DNA of 64,000 nt, taken from positions 1-64,000 of the forward strand of contig NZ_CAURXA010000004.1 of assembly GCF_963528755.1 (NCBI RefSeq). The letters run 5' to 3'. The translations under genes were made by a program, and so were the position numbers. Shown one piece after another: positions 49,919 to 58,673 of the stretch (its first letter is position 1; each line of letters begins with the position of its first letter). This DNA is from Selenomonas sp963528755. Lineage in GTDB: Bacteria; Bacillota; Negativicutes; Selenomonadales; Selenomonadaceae. Under the pieces are notes generated by a model, which did no database searches, was not told where the DNA came from, and saw only the letters and a program-made list of their open reading frames with translations.

Positions 49919-50967
49919 AGAAAAAAATGTGGGAGAGCAGTCTTTCCTCATGGCTCTTGAGCGGGCTGCTCATTGCATCCGTCTTATGTGCCGTCACGGT
50001 CGGCACGGTCGATGTCTCCCTTGCGGAGGCTTTCGGCTCGATCGTCTATGGTATCACGGGTTGGGAGAGTTTTGCCTCCTATGGTGACAGCGCCGTCTAT
50101 GATATCATCTGGATGCTGCGTTTGCCGCGCATCGTGCTCGCCGTGCTGACGGGCATGGGGCTTTCTGTCTGCGGCGTCATCATGCAGGCAATCGTGAAGA
50201 ATCCGCTGGCTGATCCGTACATCTTGGGCATCTCCTCGGGAGCGTCGCTCGGAGCTACGGCGGCGATCATGTTGGGGCTCGGCGCGTTCCTCGGCGAGAA
50301 TTTCGTCGGGCTTGCAGCCGCCGGAGGCGCTTTTGCCGTCTCGATGGGCGTCCTCGTCCTTTCGGGCGTCGGCGGGCATTCCAGCCCCGTCAAGCTGCTG
50401 CTCTCGGGCATGGCACTGAGCGCTGTCTGCAGTGCGTTTTCGAGCTTCATTGTTTATTTTGCCAACAATCGCGAGGGCATGCAGACCATCGCCTATTGGC
50501 TCATGGGCAGTTTGGCGAATGCCAAATGGGAGAATCTCGCGGTGATCTGCCCGATCATCGTGCTCGGCACGGCGTTCTTCTGGACGCAGAGCCAGATCTT
50601 AAACCTCATGCTTGTGGGCGATGCCGCTGCCATTACTCTAGGCAGGGATTTGACGCGCTATCGCCATGGCTATCTTGTCTTGTCGTCCTTGATGGTGGGC
50701 TTCGTCGTCTATTCCGCAGGCATGATCGGCTTTGTCGGCTTGATTTGCCCGCATGTCATGCGCATGCTCACGGGAGCGGAGCATCGACGGCTTCTGCCCG
50801 CCAGCGCCTTTGCCGGTGCGATCCTGCTCGTTTGGGCAGATGTTCTGTGCCGCACGATCCTGCCGCGAACGGAACTGCCGATCGGCATCCTCGTCTCACT
50901 GGTCGGCGCGCCGTGCTTCGTCTACCTGATGGTGCGCCGCAGCTATGGCTTCGGCGATGTCGAATGA
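49915..50967 (+). CDS. FecCD/BtuC-type ABC permease
   Basis: A 350-residue membrane protein with about ten helices, normal for the family. Motifs are LRLPRIVLAVLTGMGLSVCG, NPLADPYILGISSGASLGA (the coupling region) and MIGFVGLICPHVMRMLTG. It forms a homodimeric channel that takes substrate from the preceding binding protein. The usual BtuD/FecE ATPase gene does not follow; a terminator at 51002-51054 closes the unit, so the ATPase must be encoded elsewhere. Confidence 0.93.
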   Translation: MKKKMWESSLSSWLLSGLLIASVLCAVTVGTVDVSLAEAFGSIVYGITGWESFASYGDSAVYDIIWMLRLPRIVLAVLTGMGLSVCGVIMQAIVKNPLADPYILGISSGASLGATAAIMLGLGAFLGENFVGLAAAGGAFAVSMGVLVLSGVGGHSSPVKLLLSGMALSAVCSAFSSFIVYFANNREGMQTIAYWLMGSLANAKWENLAVICPIIVLGTAFFWTQSQILNLMLVGDAAAITLGRDLTRYRHGYLVLSSLMVGFVVYSAGMIGFVGLICPHVMRMLTGAEHRRLLPASAFAGAILLVWADVLCRTILPRTELPIGILVSLVGAPCFVYLMVRRSYGFGDVE

Positions 50968-51001
50968 GAGGGTTTCGGCGCACGAAATTGTTCTCTGGAC
51001 A

Positions 51002-51054
51002 AAAGACGGACTGTCACACGGAGCGGAAAAAGCTTCGTATGACAGCCCGTCTTT
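51002..51054 (+). terminator. Terminator after the BtuC-like gene
   Basis: AAAGACGG.CTGTCA and TGACAG.CCGTCTTT arms with a long loop. Confidence 0.8.
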
Positions 51055-51096
51055 CTTGCGCTTTCGAGGATTCCGTAAGATTTCTTATCGTGCCTC

Positions 51097-51125
51097 TTGA
51101 CAGTGCAGGTGGAGATTCGTATAAT
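51097..51125 (+). promoter_or_regulatory. Consensus promoter of the dicarboxylate symporter gene
   Basis: TTGACA (51097-51102), 17-bp spacer, TATAAT (51120-51125): a full match to the housekeeping consensus. Confidence 0.9.
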
Positions 51126-51236
51126 ATAAACCATACTGATTTTATATGAATTATCAACCGCCTGCTTCTGAGGAAGCGGCGATTGGTTCGTTGACGTGGT
51201 GGGAGGCTTCCTGCCATGCAGAAAGAAGGGGTATCC

Positions 51237-52547
51237 ATGTCGGAAGAAAAGAATCATGCGGCCGTCGAGGAGACGGCGCAGGCGGCGATCGCAAAGAGCC
51301 GTCAAAACGGACAGGGCAAGCAGTTCATCCTGTGGTTTCTCGCGCTCATTGTCGGTGCCGGCCTTGGCTGGCTGAACGTCGGGCCTTTGAACGAACTGTT
51401 TGATTTCGTTGCGACGGTGTTCACGCGCCTCTTTCAGTTCATCGCTGTGCCGACCATCGCGCTTGCCGTCATCACGACGCTTGCAGCGCTTGGCGCGAAG
51501 AAGGATACGGGACGCATCTTTGCCCATGCTGTCACTTATACACTGTTGACGACCATTTCAGCGGCGACGGTCGGACTTGCGCTCTATGTGTGGATCGCGC
51601 CGGGCAACCTGCCCGCAGAGGTCATCGGTGCGGGTGCAGCCGATGTGCCGCAGAAGCTTGGGACGCTTTCCTACTATGACCACATCCTTTCGGTCATTCC
51701 GAACAATTTGCTGCAGCCGTTCCTCTCGGGCAACGTACTCTCGGTTATGTTGATTGCGGCAGCTGTCGGGTTGGCGCTCGCCTTCATGCCCAAGACGGAA
51801 AATCGTGCCGTGCTGTTGAAGACGCTCCATGGCGCACAGGAGCTTCTTTTCACGCTGATCCGTGCGCTGCTCTACGTTCTGCCCGTCGGAATCCTCGCCT
51901 TTGCCGCGCAGCTCTCGGCACAGATCGAGGCCGGCGTCATCGTCGGTGCGCTCGGCAAGTATACGGCTGTCGTCCTCGGCGGCAACCTCATCCAGTTTTT
52001 CATCATTCTGCCGCTCTTCCTCCTCGTGCGCGGCCTCAATCCGCTCCATGTCTTCCGCAAGATGGCGCCGGCCGTCGCCGTGGCGCTCTTCACGAAGAGC
52101 TCAGCGGGCACTTTGCCCGTGACGCTGGCTTCGGCGGAAAAGAATCTCAAGGTGAATCCGACCGTCTCGCGCTTCGTCCTGCCGATCTGCACGACGATCA
52201 ACATGAACGGCTGCGCGGCTTTCATCCTCGTGACCTCGCTTTTCGTCATGCAGAATGCGGGCTTCGAGATTACGCTTGGCACGATGGTCACGTGGCTCTT
52301 CGTCGCTGTCCTCGCCGCTGTCGGCAATGCGGGCGTGCCCATGGGCTGCTACTTCCTGACGCTCTCCTTGATGTCCTCGCTCGGTGCGCCCCTGGGGCTG
52401 ATGGGCGTGATCTTGCCGATCTACACGATCATCGACATGATCGAGACGGCGGAGAACGTCTGGTCCGATGCTGCCGTCTGTGCCATGACGGATCACGATC
52501 TCGAAGGAACGCTCGACGACGAAGAGGCGCACCCAGCGGAAATTTGA
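51237..52547 (+). CDS. Dicarboxylate/amino acid:cation symporter (DAACS family)
   Basis: A 436-residue membrane protein. ATG 51237 has AAGAAGGGG upstream; an in-frame ATG at 51216 is less likely. The GltP/DctA fold is seen in LFQFIAVPTIALAVITTL, the serine-rich hairpin FTKSSAGTLPVTLASAEKN, and INMNGCAAFILVTSLFV, with the substrate/cation-binding Asn-Met-Asn-Gly. It imports dicarboxylates or amino acids with Na+ or H+. It has its own consensus promoter. The gene to its right converges on it; I see no terminator in the 19-nt gap. Confidence 0.92.
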   Translation: MSEEKNHAAVEETAQAAIAKSRQNGQGKQFILWFLALIVGAGLGWLNVGPLNELFDFVATVFTRLFQFIAVPTIALAVITTLAALGAKKDTGRIFAHAVTYTLLTTISAATVGLALYVWIAPGNLPAEVIGAGAADVPQKLGTLSYYDHILSVIPNNLLQPFLSGNVLSVMLIAAAVGLALAFMPKTENRAVLLKTLHGAQELLFTLIRALLYVLPVGILAFAAQLSAQIEAGVIVGALGKYTAVVLGGNLIQFFIILPLFLLVRGLNPLHVFRKMAPAVAVALFTKSSAGTLPVTLASAEKNLKVNPTVSRFVLPICTTINMNGCAAFILVTSLFVMQNAGFEITLGTMVTWLFVAVLAAVGNAGVPMGCYFLTLSLMSSLGAPLGLMGVILPIYTIIDMIETAENVWSDAAVCAMTDHDLEGTLDDEEAHPAEI

Positions 52548-52566
52548 AGGAAGCACGCAGGCGTCC

Positions 52567-53748
52567 TCAGCCGTTTTTGACGTTGCTGTAAAAGACGATT
52601 GCGCCGAGCGTGTAGCCGGTGAGCATGAGAACTGCCATGGGAATCGCCGTATGGTCTCCTGCGATGCCGACGAGGGGCATCATGACGCCGCCGAGCACCA
52701 TGGAGAAGAAGCCGATGAGAGCCGACGCTGCGCCCGCGTTCCTGCCCTGGCGTGAGAGCGCGAGCGAGAAGCTTGCCGTGCCCATGACGGAGAGCGGCAC
52801 GACGGTGATGAAGAGCAGGACAATGGTGAGCGCGAGCGGGGCAATGCCTGCAAGGAGGGTGGCAAGGAGGAGCGCACTGGAGACGAGCGGTACGAGGAGC
52901 GAGGTCTTGAGCATGGAGATGTCCTTGACGCGTCCGGCGAGGCGCGCGGGCAGAAGCCCTGCGAGGAAGAGTCCCGTGCCGATGCCGCCGAAGATCAGGC
53001 TGTAGCCTTGCGCCGAGACGCCGTAGATATTCTGAAAGACGAAGGAAGAGCCGGCGATGTAGGAGAAGAACGCGCCGAAGACGAAGCACTGCACGAGGCA
53101 ATGCCCAAGAAAGTAGCGGTCGCGAAGGAGCGCGGGAAAGGAATGGAAACTCGCCGTCATGCTCTTTTGGCGCGCCCCTTCGGCCAGCGTCTCGCGCGTC
53201 TTGAGCGTCCAGACGGCGAGGAGGACGCCGATGGCGGCGAGCACGGCGAAGACGATGCGCCACGAGGAGAAGACGAGGAGCTGTCCGCCAGCGACGGGAG
53301 CGAGGATCGGCGCGAGTCCGTTCACGAGCATGAGGATGGACAAGAAGCGCGTGAGTTCGACGCCGTCGGCCACGTCACGCGCGATGGCACGCGCGATGAC
53401 GATGCCGCTCGCGCCCGCAAATCCCTGCAGGAAGCGCAGTGCGAGAAAAGGTTCGATGGAGCTTGCGTAGAAGCAGCCCACCGAGACGAGAGCGAAGGCG
53501 ACCATGCCCGCAAAGAGCGGCCGTTTGCGCCCGTACATATCGCTCAACGGCCCGAGGAAGATCTGCCCGATGGCCATGCCGAGCAGCGTCATCGTCAAGG
53601 TCAGCTGCGTCGCCGAGGTCGAGGCGGAAAATTCTGCTGAAAGCTCGGGCAGAGCAGGCAGGTACATGTCGGTCGCCAGCGGCGCCATAGCCGACATTAT
53701 GCCTAGAAAAACAGTCAGGCTTATGCGGCGGCGTTTTGTCATTTTCAT
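52567..53748 (-). CDS. Bcr/CflA family drug:proton antiporter
   Basis: A 393-residue major facilitator with twelve helices. ATG 53748 is chosen (MKMTKRRRISLTVFLGIMSA); the reading frame stays open far upstream but that part overlaps the RNA at 53892-54181 and is not coding. Motifs include PLATDMYLPALPELSAEF near the N-terminus, GPLSDMYGRKRPLF (motif A) and RFLQGFAGASGIVIARAIARD, characteristic of the Bcr/CflA subfamily. It exports small hydrophobic compounds or drugs. Single-gene transcription unit on the minus strand. Confidence 0.92.
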   Translation of the reverse strand: MKMTKRRRISLTVFLGIMSAMAPLATDMYLPALPELSAEFSASTSATQLTLTMTLLGMAIGQIFLGPLSDMYGRKRPLFAGMVAFALVSVGCFYASSIEPFLALRFLQGFAGASGIVIARAIARDVADGVELTRFLSILMLVNGLAPILAPVAGGQLLVFSSWRIVFAVLAAIGVLLAVWTLKTRETLAEGARQKSMTASFHSFPALLRDRYFLGHCLVQCFVFGAFFSYIAGSSFVFQNIYGVSAQGYSLIFGGIGTGLFLAGLLPARLAGRVKDISMLKTSLLVPLVSSALLLATLLAGIAPLALTIVLLFITVVPLSVMGTASFSLALSRQGRNAGAASALIGFFSMVLGGVMMPLVGIAGDHTAIPMAVLMLTGYTLGAIVFYSNVKNG

Positions 53749-53856
53749 AAGTACACTTCTTTCTAGCAGATATTCCATTAAAATACAGAGGGAACAGGGT
53801 TTTCCAGTTCGAGGGTCGTCAGATTGAAAAAAATTAGAAATCGTTGGCTTTATCCC

Positions 53857-53885
53857 TTGACTAAACCATTGTCCTAGAGTATAAT
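53857..53885 (+). promoter_or_regulatory. Promoter of the structured RNA at 53892
   Basis: TTGACT (53857-53862), 17-bp spacer, TATAAT (53880-53885). Confidence 0.85.
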
Positions 53886-53891
53886 TAAAAA

Positions 53892-54181
53892 CAAGAACAG
53901 AGGCTCCGTCGGACTTCCGGAAAATCGGGATATGACGGAAGCCCAAGGGATGTCCTCCGCCATAGGGGACAACAATCGGGTGGAGCCGAGGATTGGAACT
54001 GACCTCGCACAGCGTGCAGTACATTCGTACAAATCGATGGCTTTCAGCAGCCCGCGTCTCCCTTACAGGAGAAGCACGATGCACACGGCGCGGATCAAGC
54101 CGCTCTTGGTACCCTTGGGGAGGGCGTCCCGGCCAAGACCTCATCCCTTCATTTGCGCCGCGTTCTGCGGCGTCTTTTTTT
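53892..54181 (+). ncRNA. Structured non-coding RNA of about 290 nt, class not identified
   Basis: It is bounded by a near-consensus promoter (53857-53885) and a terminator (CGCCGC/GCGGCG plus T run, 54156-54181). Inside, GGCTCC (53902-53907) pairs with GGAGCC (53982-53987) and encloses CTTCCG/CGGAAG (53914-53941) and GTCC/GGAC (53952-53970). Further stems are GTAC-ATTC-GTAC (54019-54030), TCTCC/GGAGA and CTTGG...CCAAG. No ribosome site or plausible protein is seen. Hallmarks of RNase P, tmRNA, 6S and SRP RNA are missing; the layout recalls large conserved RNAs such as the raiA motif, which I cannot verify. Confidence 0.65.
54156..54181 (+). terminator. Terminator of the structured RNA
   Basis: CGCCGC, loop GTTCT, GCGGCG followed by TCTTTTTTTTG. 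Confidence 0.88.
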
Positions 54182-54207
54182 GTCTGTGCAGGATCGTAAA
54201 TAGAAAG

Positions 54208-54233
54208 AAGGGACGGGAAAGTCCCGCCCCTTC
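54208..54233 (-). terminator. Terminator of the acyl-CoA ligase gene
   Basis: On the minus strand GAAGGGGCGGGA and TCCCGTCCCTTC form a stem (one mismatch, short loop) followed by TTTCT. Confidence 0.75.
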
Positions 54234-54275
54234 CTTGCTTGCCGCCTTGCGCGGCATTTTCTTTTTGTGTGAGCC

Positions 54276-55754
54276 TCACTTATCCTCGCGATAGAGGCGT
54301 GCGATCTCGCGCTTGGCAATCTTGCCCGTCGAGGTACGCGGCATTTCAGGAATCTGGCAGAACTCGCGCGGCACCTTGTAGACGGCGAGATTCTTCTGCA
54401 GGAACTTCTTCAAGGTGCGCATGTCGACCTCTTCGTTCTTCTTGACCGTGTAGTAGCAGGCGCCAGCCTGCCCGCGCAGAGGATCGGGAATGGCGATGAC
54501 GGCGGCGTCCTCGATGCCGGGGAAGGAGTAGACGAGCTCTTCGATCTCGCGAGGGTAGACGTTCTCGCCCATACTGATGATCATGTCCTTGATGCGGTCG
54601 ACGATGTAGACGAAGCCGTCCTCATCCATGCGCGCGATGTCGCCCGTATGCAGCCAGCCGTCCTTGAGTGCACGCGCTGTCGCCTCATCCTGATGCCAGT
54701 ATCCCTTCATGACGGTTGGCCCCTTGACGAGAAGCTCGCCCTTCATGCCGCGTGGGAGCTCCGTGCCGTCGGTGTTGGCGATGATGACCTCAAGCCCCTT
54801 CATGGGTACGCCGATGGAGCCGGGGCGGTAGTGACGCGGCGAGTCCATCGTGACGACGGGAGAGGCCTCGGAGAGTCCATAGACCTCGTAGATCGTGAGG
54901 CCGAACTTTTCGCGGTAGGCGGCGGCGATTTCCTGCGGCAGCGCTGTGCCGCCGATGCCCGTCAGACGAAGGCTCTTGAGGTCTTCCGCCTCTGCCTGGC
55001 GCGTGAGGATGGCGCAGACGGAAGGCACGGCGTACATGATGGTGACCTTCTCGTCGCGGATGGCGCGGATCGTCTCCTTGGGCATGAAGCCGTTGACGAT
55101 GACGATTGTGCCGCCGGCTGTGAGCGTCGCGAGGACGGAGCACGTCCAGGCGAAGCAATGGTACATCGGCAGCACGCAGAGTACCTTGTCGTTCGGCGTG
55201 ATGGAGTGATGCTCCATGACCTGATGCGCGTTGGTGCACTGGTTTCGGTGACTGAGCACGGCCCCCTTGGGTGCGCCTGTCGTACCTGAGGTGTAGATGA
55301 TAACGCAGGGATTTTCCTCTGAGAAGATGTTCGAAAGCTTCGGCGCGGGCATGGCGCTCGCGGGCTTCATGACGTCGAGGAGGGGCAGCTGACAAAGCTC
55401 GCCGCCGTATCCCTGCTGTCCGAGGTGGGATTCGAGGGGCAGATCCTTTTCTGTTACGAGATGACGTACGCCCGCGTCCTTGATGATGTAGGCGACTTCG
55501 CGCACGCTGAGCTGGTAGTTGAGCGGGACGGCGACAGCGCCGAGCGAGTTCACCGCGAGGTAAGCGACGAGGAGTTCGACGCGGTTATGGGAAAAGAGCG
55601 CGACGCGGTCGTGCGCACGGATTCCAGCGGCGTAGAAGCGGTCACGCGAGGCTCTCAGGGCTTCGCGCAGTTCGTCGTAAGTGATGCGGCGACCGCGGTC
55701 GATGACGGCGATGTCTTCGCCGCGCCCGTTTTGCAAGATTTCGTGCAGTAGCAT
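54276..55754 (-). CDS. AMP-binding acyl-CoA ligase (long-chain type)
   Basis: A 492-residue adenylate-forming enzyme. ATG 55754 (MLLHEILQNGRGEDIAVID) follows AAAGGA; three codons lie upstream in frame. Motifs are IIYTSGTTGAPKGAVLSHRN (P-loop), GLSEASPVVTMD, WLHTGDIARMDEDGFVYIVD (ATP/Mg-binding Asp) and the C-terminal STGKIAKREI catalytic lysine. It activates a carboxylic acid, probably a fatty acid, to its CoA ester through an acyl-AMP. It is a single-gene unit divergent from the sugar-binding lipoprotein. Substrate chain length cannot be read from the sequence. Confidence 0.92.
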   Translation of the reverse strand: MLLHEILQNGRGEDIAVIDRGRRITYDELREALRASRDRFYAAGIRAHDRVALFSHNRVELLVAYLAVNSLGAVAVPLNYQLSVREVAYIIKDAGVRHLVTEKDLPLESHLGQQGYGGELCQLPLLDVMKPASAMPAPKLSNIFSEENPCVIIYTSGTTGAPKGAVLSHRNQCTNAHQVMEHHSITPNDKVLCVLPMYHCFAWTCSVLATLTAGGTIVIVNGFMPKETIRAIRDEKVTIMYAVPSVCAILTRQAEAEDLKSLRLTGIGGTALPQEIAAAYREKFGLTIYEVYGLSEASPVVTMDSPRHYRPGSIGVPMKGLEVIIANTDGTELPRGMKGELLVKGPTVMKGYWHQDEATARALKDGWLHTGDIARMDEDGFVYIVDRIKDMIISMGENVYPREIEELVYSFPGIEDAAVIAIPDPLRGQAGACYYTVKKNEEVDMRTLKKFLQKNLAVYKVPREFCQIPEMPRTSTGKIAKREIARLYREDK

Positions 55755-55848
55755 GGAACACATCCTTTATCTCTGAAAAAAACATTGCTCATAGCTGAAT
55801 TTTAAGGCCTAAAGGTCTATAAGTCAACTGAAATTATCATTGTATGGA

Positions 55849-55877
55849 TTGACAAAAACGGTGTTCGATGCTAGATT
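55849..55877 (+). promoter_or_regulatory. Promoter of the sugar-binding lipoprotein gene
   Basis: TTGACA (55849-55854), 17-bp spacer, TAGATT (55872-55877). Confidence 0.72.
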
Positions 55878-55953
55878 TAAGATAGTATTAAGTTATGCCT
55901 TGGATAGTGGATGTTTATGCCTGTATCAAGGAGTGCGAAAAGGAGAGAGCGAT

Positions 55954-56982
55954 ATGAGGAAAATCTTTGCCTTGCTGCTTGCTGCATTCGTGGCGATTGC
56001 AGCCGCGGGGTGTACGACGAATGGGCAGGACGCGAGCAAGGTCGGCAGCGCAGAGCCGGGTTCTGGAAACCGCAAGATCACGATGGGCTACTCGCAGATC
56101 GGCGCCCAGTCCACATGGCGCGCCGCGCATACGGCGTCGATCAAGCAGGCAGCGGAGGACGCGGGCATCGAGCTGCAGTTCTCCAACGCGGAACTCAAGC
56201 AGGAGAATCAGATTCGGGCGATCCGCTCGTTCATCGCGCAGAAGGTCGACATCATCGCCTTCTCGCCCATCGTGGCGACGGGTTGGGATGAGGTGCTGAA
56301 GGAAGCGAAGGCGGCGAAGATTCCCGTGATCGTCGTCGATCGCGACCTTCAGACGAACGACGATAGCCTCTACGTCATGCGCATCGGCACGGATTCCGTG
56401 CTCGAAGGGCGTCAGGCGTTCCGCTGGCTCGACGGCTATATGTTGGCCAAAGGGAAGAAGCCGCGCGACGGCGGTGCGAAGTTCAACATCGCCGAGATCA
56501 AAGGCCCTGCAGGTTCGTCCGTTGTCGAGCGACGCGACACGGGCTTTCGCGATGAGATGACGGCGTCGCCGAACAAGGACGCTTATGAGATTCTCGTCGC
56601 ACAGAACTCGACGTTCCAGAAGGACGGCGGCAAGCAGGTCATGACGGAGATGCTCAAAAACTACAAGGACAAGATCGACATTCTCTTCGCGCAGAACGAC
56701 GACATGGCGCTCGGCGCGATCGAGGCGATCGAGGCGGCGGGCTTGAAACCCGGGCAGGACATCGTGATCGTTTCGTGCGACGGCACGCGTGCGATCTTCC
56801 AGGCGATGATCGATGGCAAGAGCAACTGCACCGTCGAGGGCAACCCGCTGCAGGGTCCGCTCTTGATGGAGATGGCGAAGAAGGTCTTAGCCGGCGAGAA
56901 GGTCGAGCGCACGGTCTTCGTCAAGGACAGCGTCTATCCGGCAGAAATCGCCCCGATGGCGATACAGGAAAGAAAATATTGA
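55954..56982 (+). CDS. Sugar-type ABC substrate-binding lipoprotein (YtfQ-like), orphan
   Basis: A 342-residue lipoprotein (lipobox AAAGC, Cys20) with AAAGGAGAG before the ATG. It belongs to the periplasmic-binding-protein 4 group: ITMGYSQIGAQSTWRAAHTA, AQKVDIIAFSPIVATGWDEV, IPVIVVDRDL and IDILFAQNDDMALGAIEAI are typical of galactofuranose/ribose-type binding proteins. No permease or ATPase is nearby, so it either serves a transporter elsewhere or acts as a sensor input. Ligand unproven. Confidence 0.88.
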   Translation: MRKIFALLLAAFVAIAAAGCTTNGQDASKVGSAEPGSGNRKITMGYSQIGAQSTWRAAHTASIKQAAEDAGIELQFSNAELKQENQIRAIRSFIAQKVDIIAFSPIVATGWDEVLKEAKAAKIPVIVVDRDLQTNDDSLYVMRIGTDSVLEGRQAFRWLDGYMLAKGKKPRDGGAKFNIAEIKGPAGSSVVERRDTGFRDEMTASPNKDAYEILVAQNSTFQKDGGKQVMTEMLKNYKDKIDILFAQNDDMALGAIEAIEAAGLKPGQDIVIVSCDGTRAIFQAMIDGKSNCTVEGNPLQGPLLMEMAKKVLAGEKVERTVFVKDSVYPAEIAPMAIQERKY

Positions 56983-57019
56983 TGGGAGGGGCGCGGCGCT
57001 TGATGGCCGCGCCTTTTTC

Positions 57020-57047
57020 TTGACTTCTCGGGCTTTCATGATAGAAT
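57020..57047 (+). promoter_or_regulatory. Copy of the repeated promoter module upstream of secG
   Basis: TTGACT-N16-TAGAAT with the same spacer text (TTCTCGGGCTTTCATG) as the repeats at 5.5 and 9.9 kb; 52 bp before the secG start. Confidence 0.75.
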
Positions 57048-57098
57048 AGTATAATAAGGAGGAGAGGAGAGACTCTCTGAACTGGAGGAGGTTCACTT

Positions 57099-57329
57099 TT
57101 GCTTACGTTTTTGATGGTGCTTGATGCGCTTGTCGCCATACTCTTGATCGCTGCCGTCTTGGGGCAGGAGCCTAAGTCTGCGGGCATGGGCGGCTTCGAC
57201 GGAGGCGGCGGCGATACCGTGTTCAGCGCGAAGGCGCGCGGCATGGATGCGCTCTTGGCGCGTGTGACGGTCGTCCTGGCGGTGCTTTTCGGTGCGATTA
57301 CGCTCGTGATTGCCAAGATGACGATGTAG
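57099..57329 (+). CDS. secG: Preprotein translocase subunit SecG
   Basis: A 76-residue membrane protein started by TTG with GGAGGAGG 7-8 nt upstream. It has two hydrophobic helices (MLTFLMVLDALVAILLIAAV and VTVVLAVLFGAITLVIA) joined by a Gly-rich loop (GMGGFDGGGGDTVFSAKARG), the typical SecG layout and size. It assists SecYE in protein export. It is the first gene of a run leading to rnr and smpB, the order secG-(esterase)-rnr-smpB common in Firmicutes, which supports the call. Confidence 0.9.
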   Translation: MLTFLMVLDALVAILLIAAVLGQEPKSAGMGGFDGGGGDTVFSAKARGMDALLARVTVVLAVLFGAITLVIAKMTM

Positions 57330-57474
57330 GGCGGCCATAGAGCGCAGGGGTTTTCTGCGCTTTCTTGGCAGCTGTTTGCGGCGGACGCTCGGCAAAAGGC
57401 CGGGCGTTTCTTTCTATTGGAGGGGCGTGGCTTGTGGGGCCTTTCCCTTCGGCCGTCGAGGGAGGGGTGCGGCG

Positions 57475-58224
57475 ATGATCATCGAGGGAGCGGAGCCTTT
57501 TCTTTTGTCGGGCGGCTCGCACGGCGTGCTGCTCCTGCACGGCTTCACGGGCATGCCGCCCGAGATGCGGCTTCTCGCCGAAGCCCTCCATCGTGTAGGT
57601 CATACGGTGCTTTGCCCGCGCCTCGCCGGGCACGGCACGAGTCCCGAGGATCTGGCACATACGGACGCTGAGGACTGGTACGATTCGGCTCTCGACGGCT
57701 ATGCGATTCTTTCCGGGCTCGTGCCGCGCATTTCTGTCGTCGGACATTCGATGGGGGCTTTGCTGGCGCTTCGTCTCGCGGCGCAAAAGCGCGTCACGGG
57801 CGTCGTGACGCTCGCCGCACCGATCTTCATTGATGAGGGGCGCGGCATGAAGCACCTGCCGCCGCGCAGCGCGTGTATCGGCAGGTTTCATCCGAAACTG
57901 CGCAAGTCTCTGCGCGACGTGCCCGAGTTCTGCAACGTGACGTATGACAGGATGCCGCTCGTCGCCATCCACGAACTCGTCGGCTTCATCGAGTGTGTCA
58001 AGGCGCTGCTGCCAAAGGTACACGCACCGCTCCTACTCGTGCACTCGCTGCACGACCGCACGGCGCACAGGAGAAGCCTCCGCTATATCTATGACCATGT
58101 GGGGGCGGCGCATAAGGAAGTTCTTTGGCTCGTGCGCTCGGGTCATCTCGTGATGCTCGATGCCGAGCGACGGGCGGTCTTCCGGTGCACGGCATCGTTT
58201 TTGCGCGAGATGGGGAGCGTTTGA
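57475..58224 (+). CDS. Alpha/beta hydrolase, carboxylesterase type
   Basis: A 249-residue protein; ATG 57475 has GGGAGGGG upstream and fits the family start (IIEGAEPFLLSGGSHGVLLL). The oxyanion region is LLHGFTGMPPEM, the nucleophile elbow SVVGHSMGAL (Ser), and late LLVHSLHDRTAH (Asp) and VRSGHLVMLD (His) complete the triad. This matches the Est30-like carboxylesterases commonly found between secG and rnr. The physiological ester is unknown. Confidence 0.92.
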   Translation: MIIEGAEPFLLSGGSHGVLLLHGFTGMPPEMRLLAEALHRVGHTVLCPRLAGHGTSPEDLAHTDAEDWYDSALDGYAILSGLVPRISVVGHSMGALLALRLAAQKRVTGVVTLAAPIFIDEGRGMKHLPPRSACIGRFHPKLRKSLRDVPEFCNVTYDRMPLVAIHELVGFIECVKALLPKVHAPLLLVHSLHDRTAHRRSLRYIYDHVGAAHKEVLWLVRSGHLVMLDAERRAVFRCTASFLREMGSV

Positions 58225-58247
58225 GAGAATGGGGAAGGAAACGATTT

Positions 58248-58673
58248 ATGCCATACGAAAAGATCGGGCAGGGTGAGGACTACTGCTTTGCCTGCGGCCC
58301 GAAGAATCCTATCGGGCTTCATCTGGAGTTTCAGCTGACGGATGGGAAATTCCGGGCGCGCAAGGCGCTTGCGCCCGAGTATCAGGGATACAGCGGCATC
58401 GTGCACGGCGGCATCGTCACGACGCTGCTCGATGAGGCGATGGGCGGCTATCTCTACGACGGACTCGGCGAACGGGCTGTGACGGCGCGTCTGGCCGTGC
58501 GCTATCGAAATCCTGCGCCTGTCGGCGAGGAGCTTTTGATCGAGGGCTGGGAGGAGAGCCGCCGCAAGGGGTTCGTGAACATGCGCGCCAAACTTTCGCT
58601 CGCTGACGGCACCGTGCTTGCGGAAGCGACGGCGAAGATGGCGCTGGTAGGAGAAATGAATGGAACAAAATGA
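58248..58673 (+). CDS. PaaI-type hotdog thioesterase
   Basis: A 141-residue protein with the hotdog fold: FACGPKNPIGLHLEF, then GYSGIVHGGIVTTLLDEAMG carrying the HGG motif and catalytic Asp/Glu region, and AVRYRNPAPVGEELLIEG. It hydrolyses acyl-CoA thioesters of unknown identity. The N-terminal YCFACGPKNP is typical of one PaaI-like subgroup. It overlaps the start of rnr by 14 nt, so it is part of the secG-rnr-smpB run. Confidence 0.9.
   Translation: MPYEKIGQGEDYCFACGPKNPIGLHLEFQLTDGKFRARKALAPEYQGYSGIVHGGIVTTLLDEAMGGYLYDGLGERAVTARLAVRYRNPAPVGEELLIEGWEESRRKGFVNMRAKLSLADGTVLAEATAKMALVGEMNGTK

Noticed and set aside
53892..54181. RNase P or tmRNA as the identity of the RNA
   Set aside because: No GAGGAAAGTCC or ACAGAAA motifs (RNase P), no tRNA-like ends or tag reading frame (tmRNA).
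53749..54279. N-terminal extension of the Bcr/CflA exporter by about 177 codons
   Set aside because: The frame is open by chance through the structured RNA; the exporter family starts at ATG 53748.
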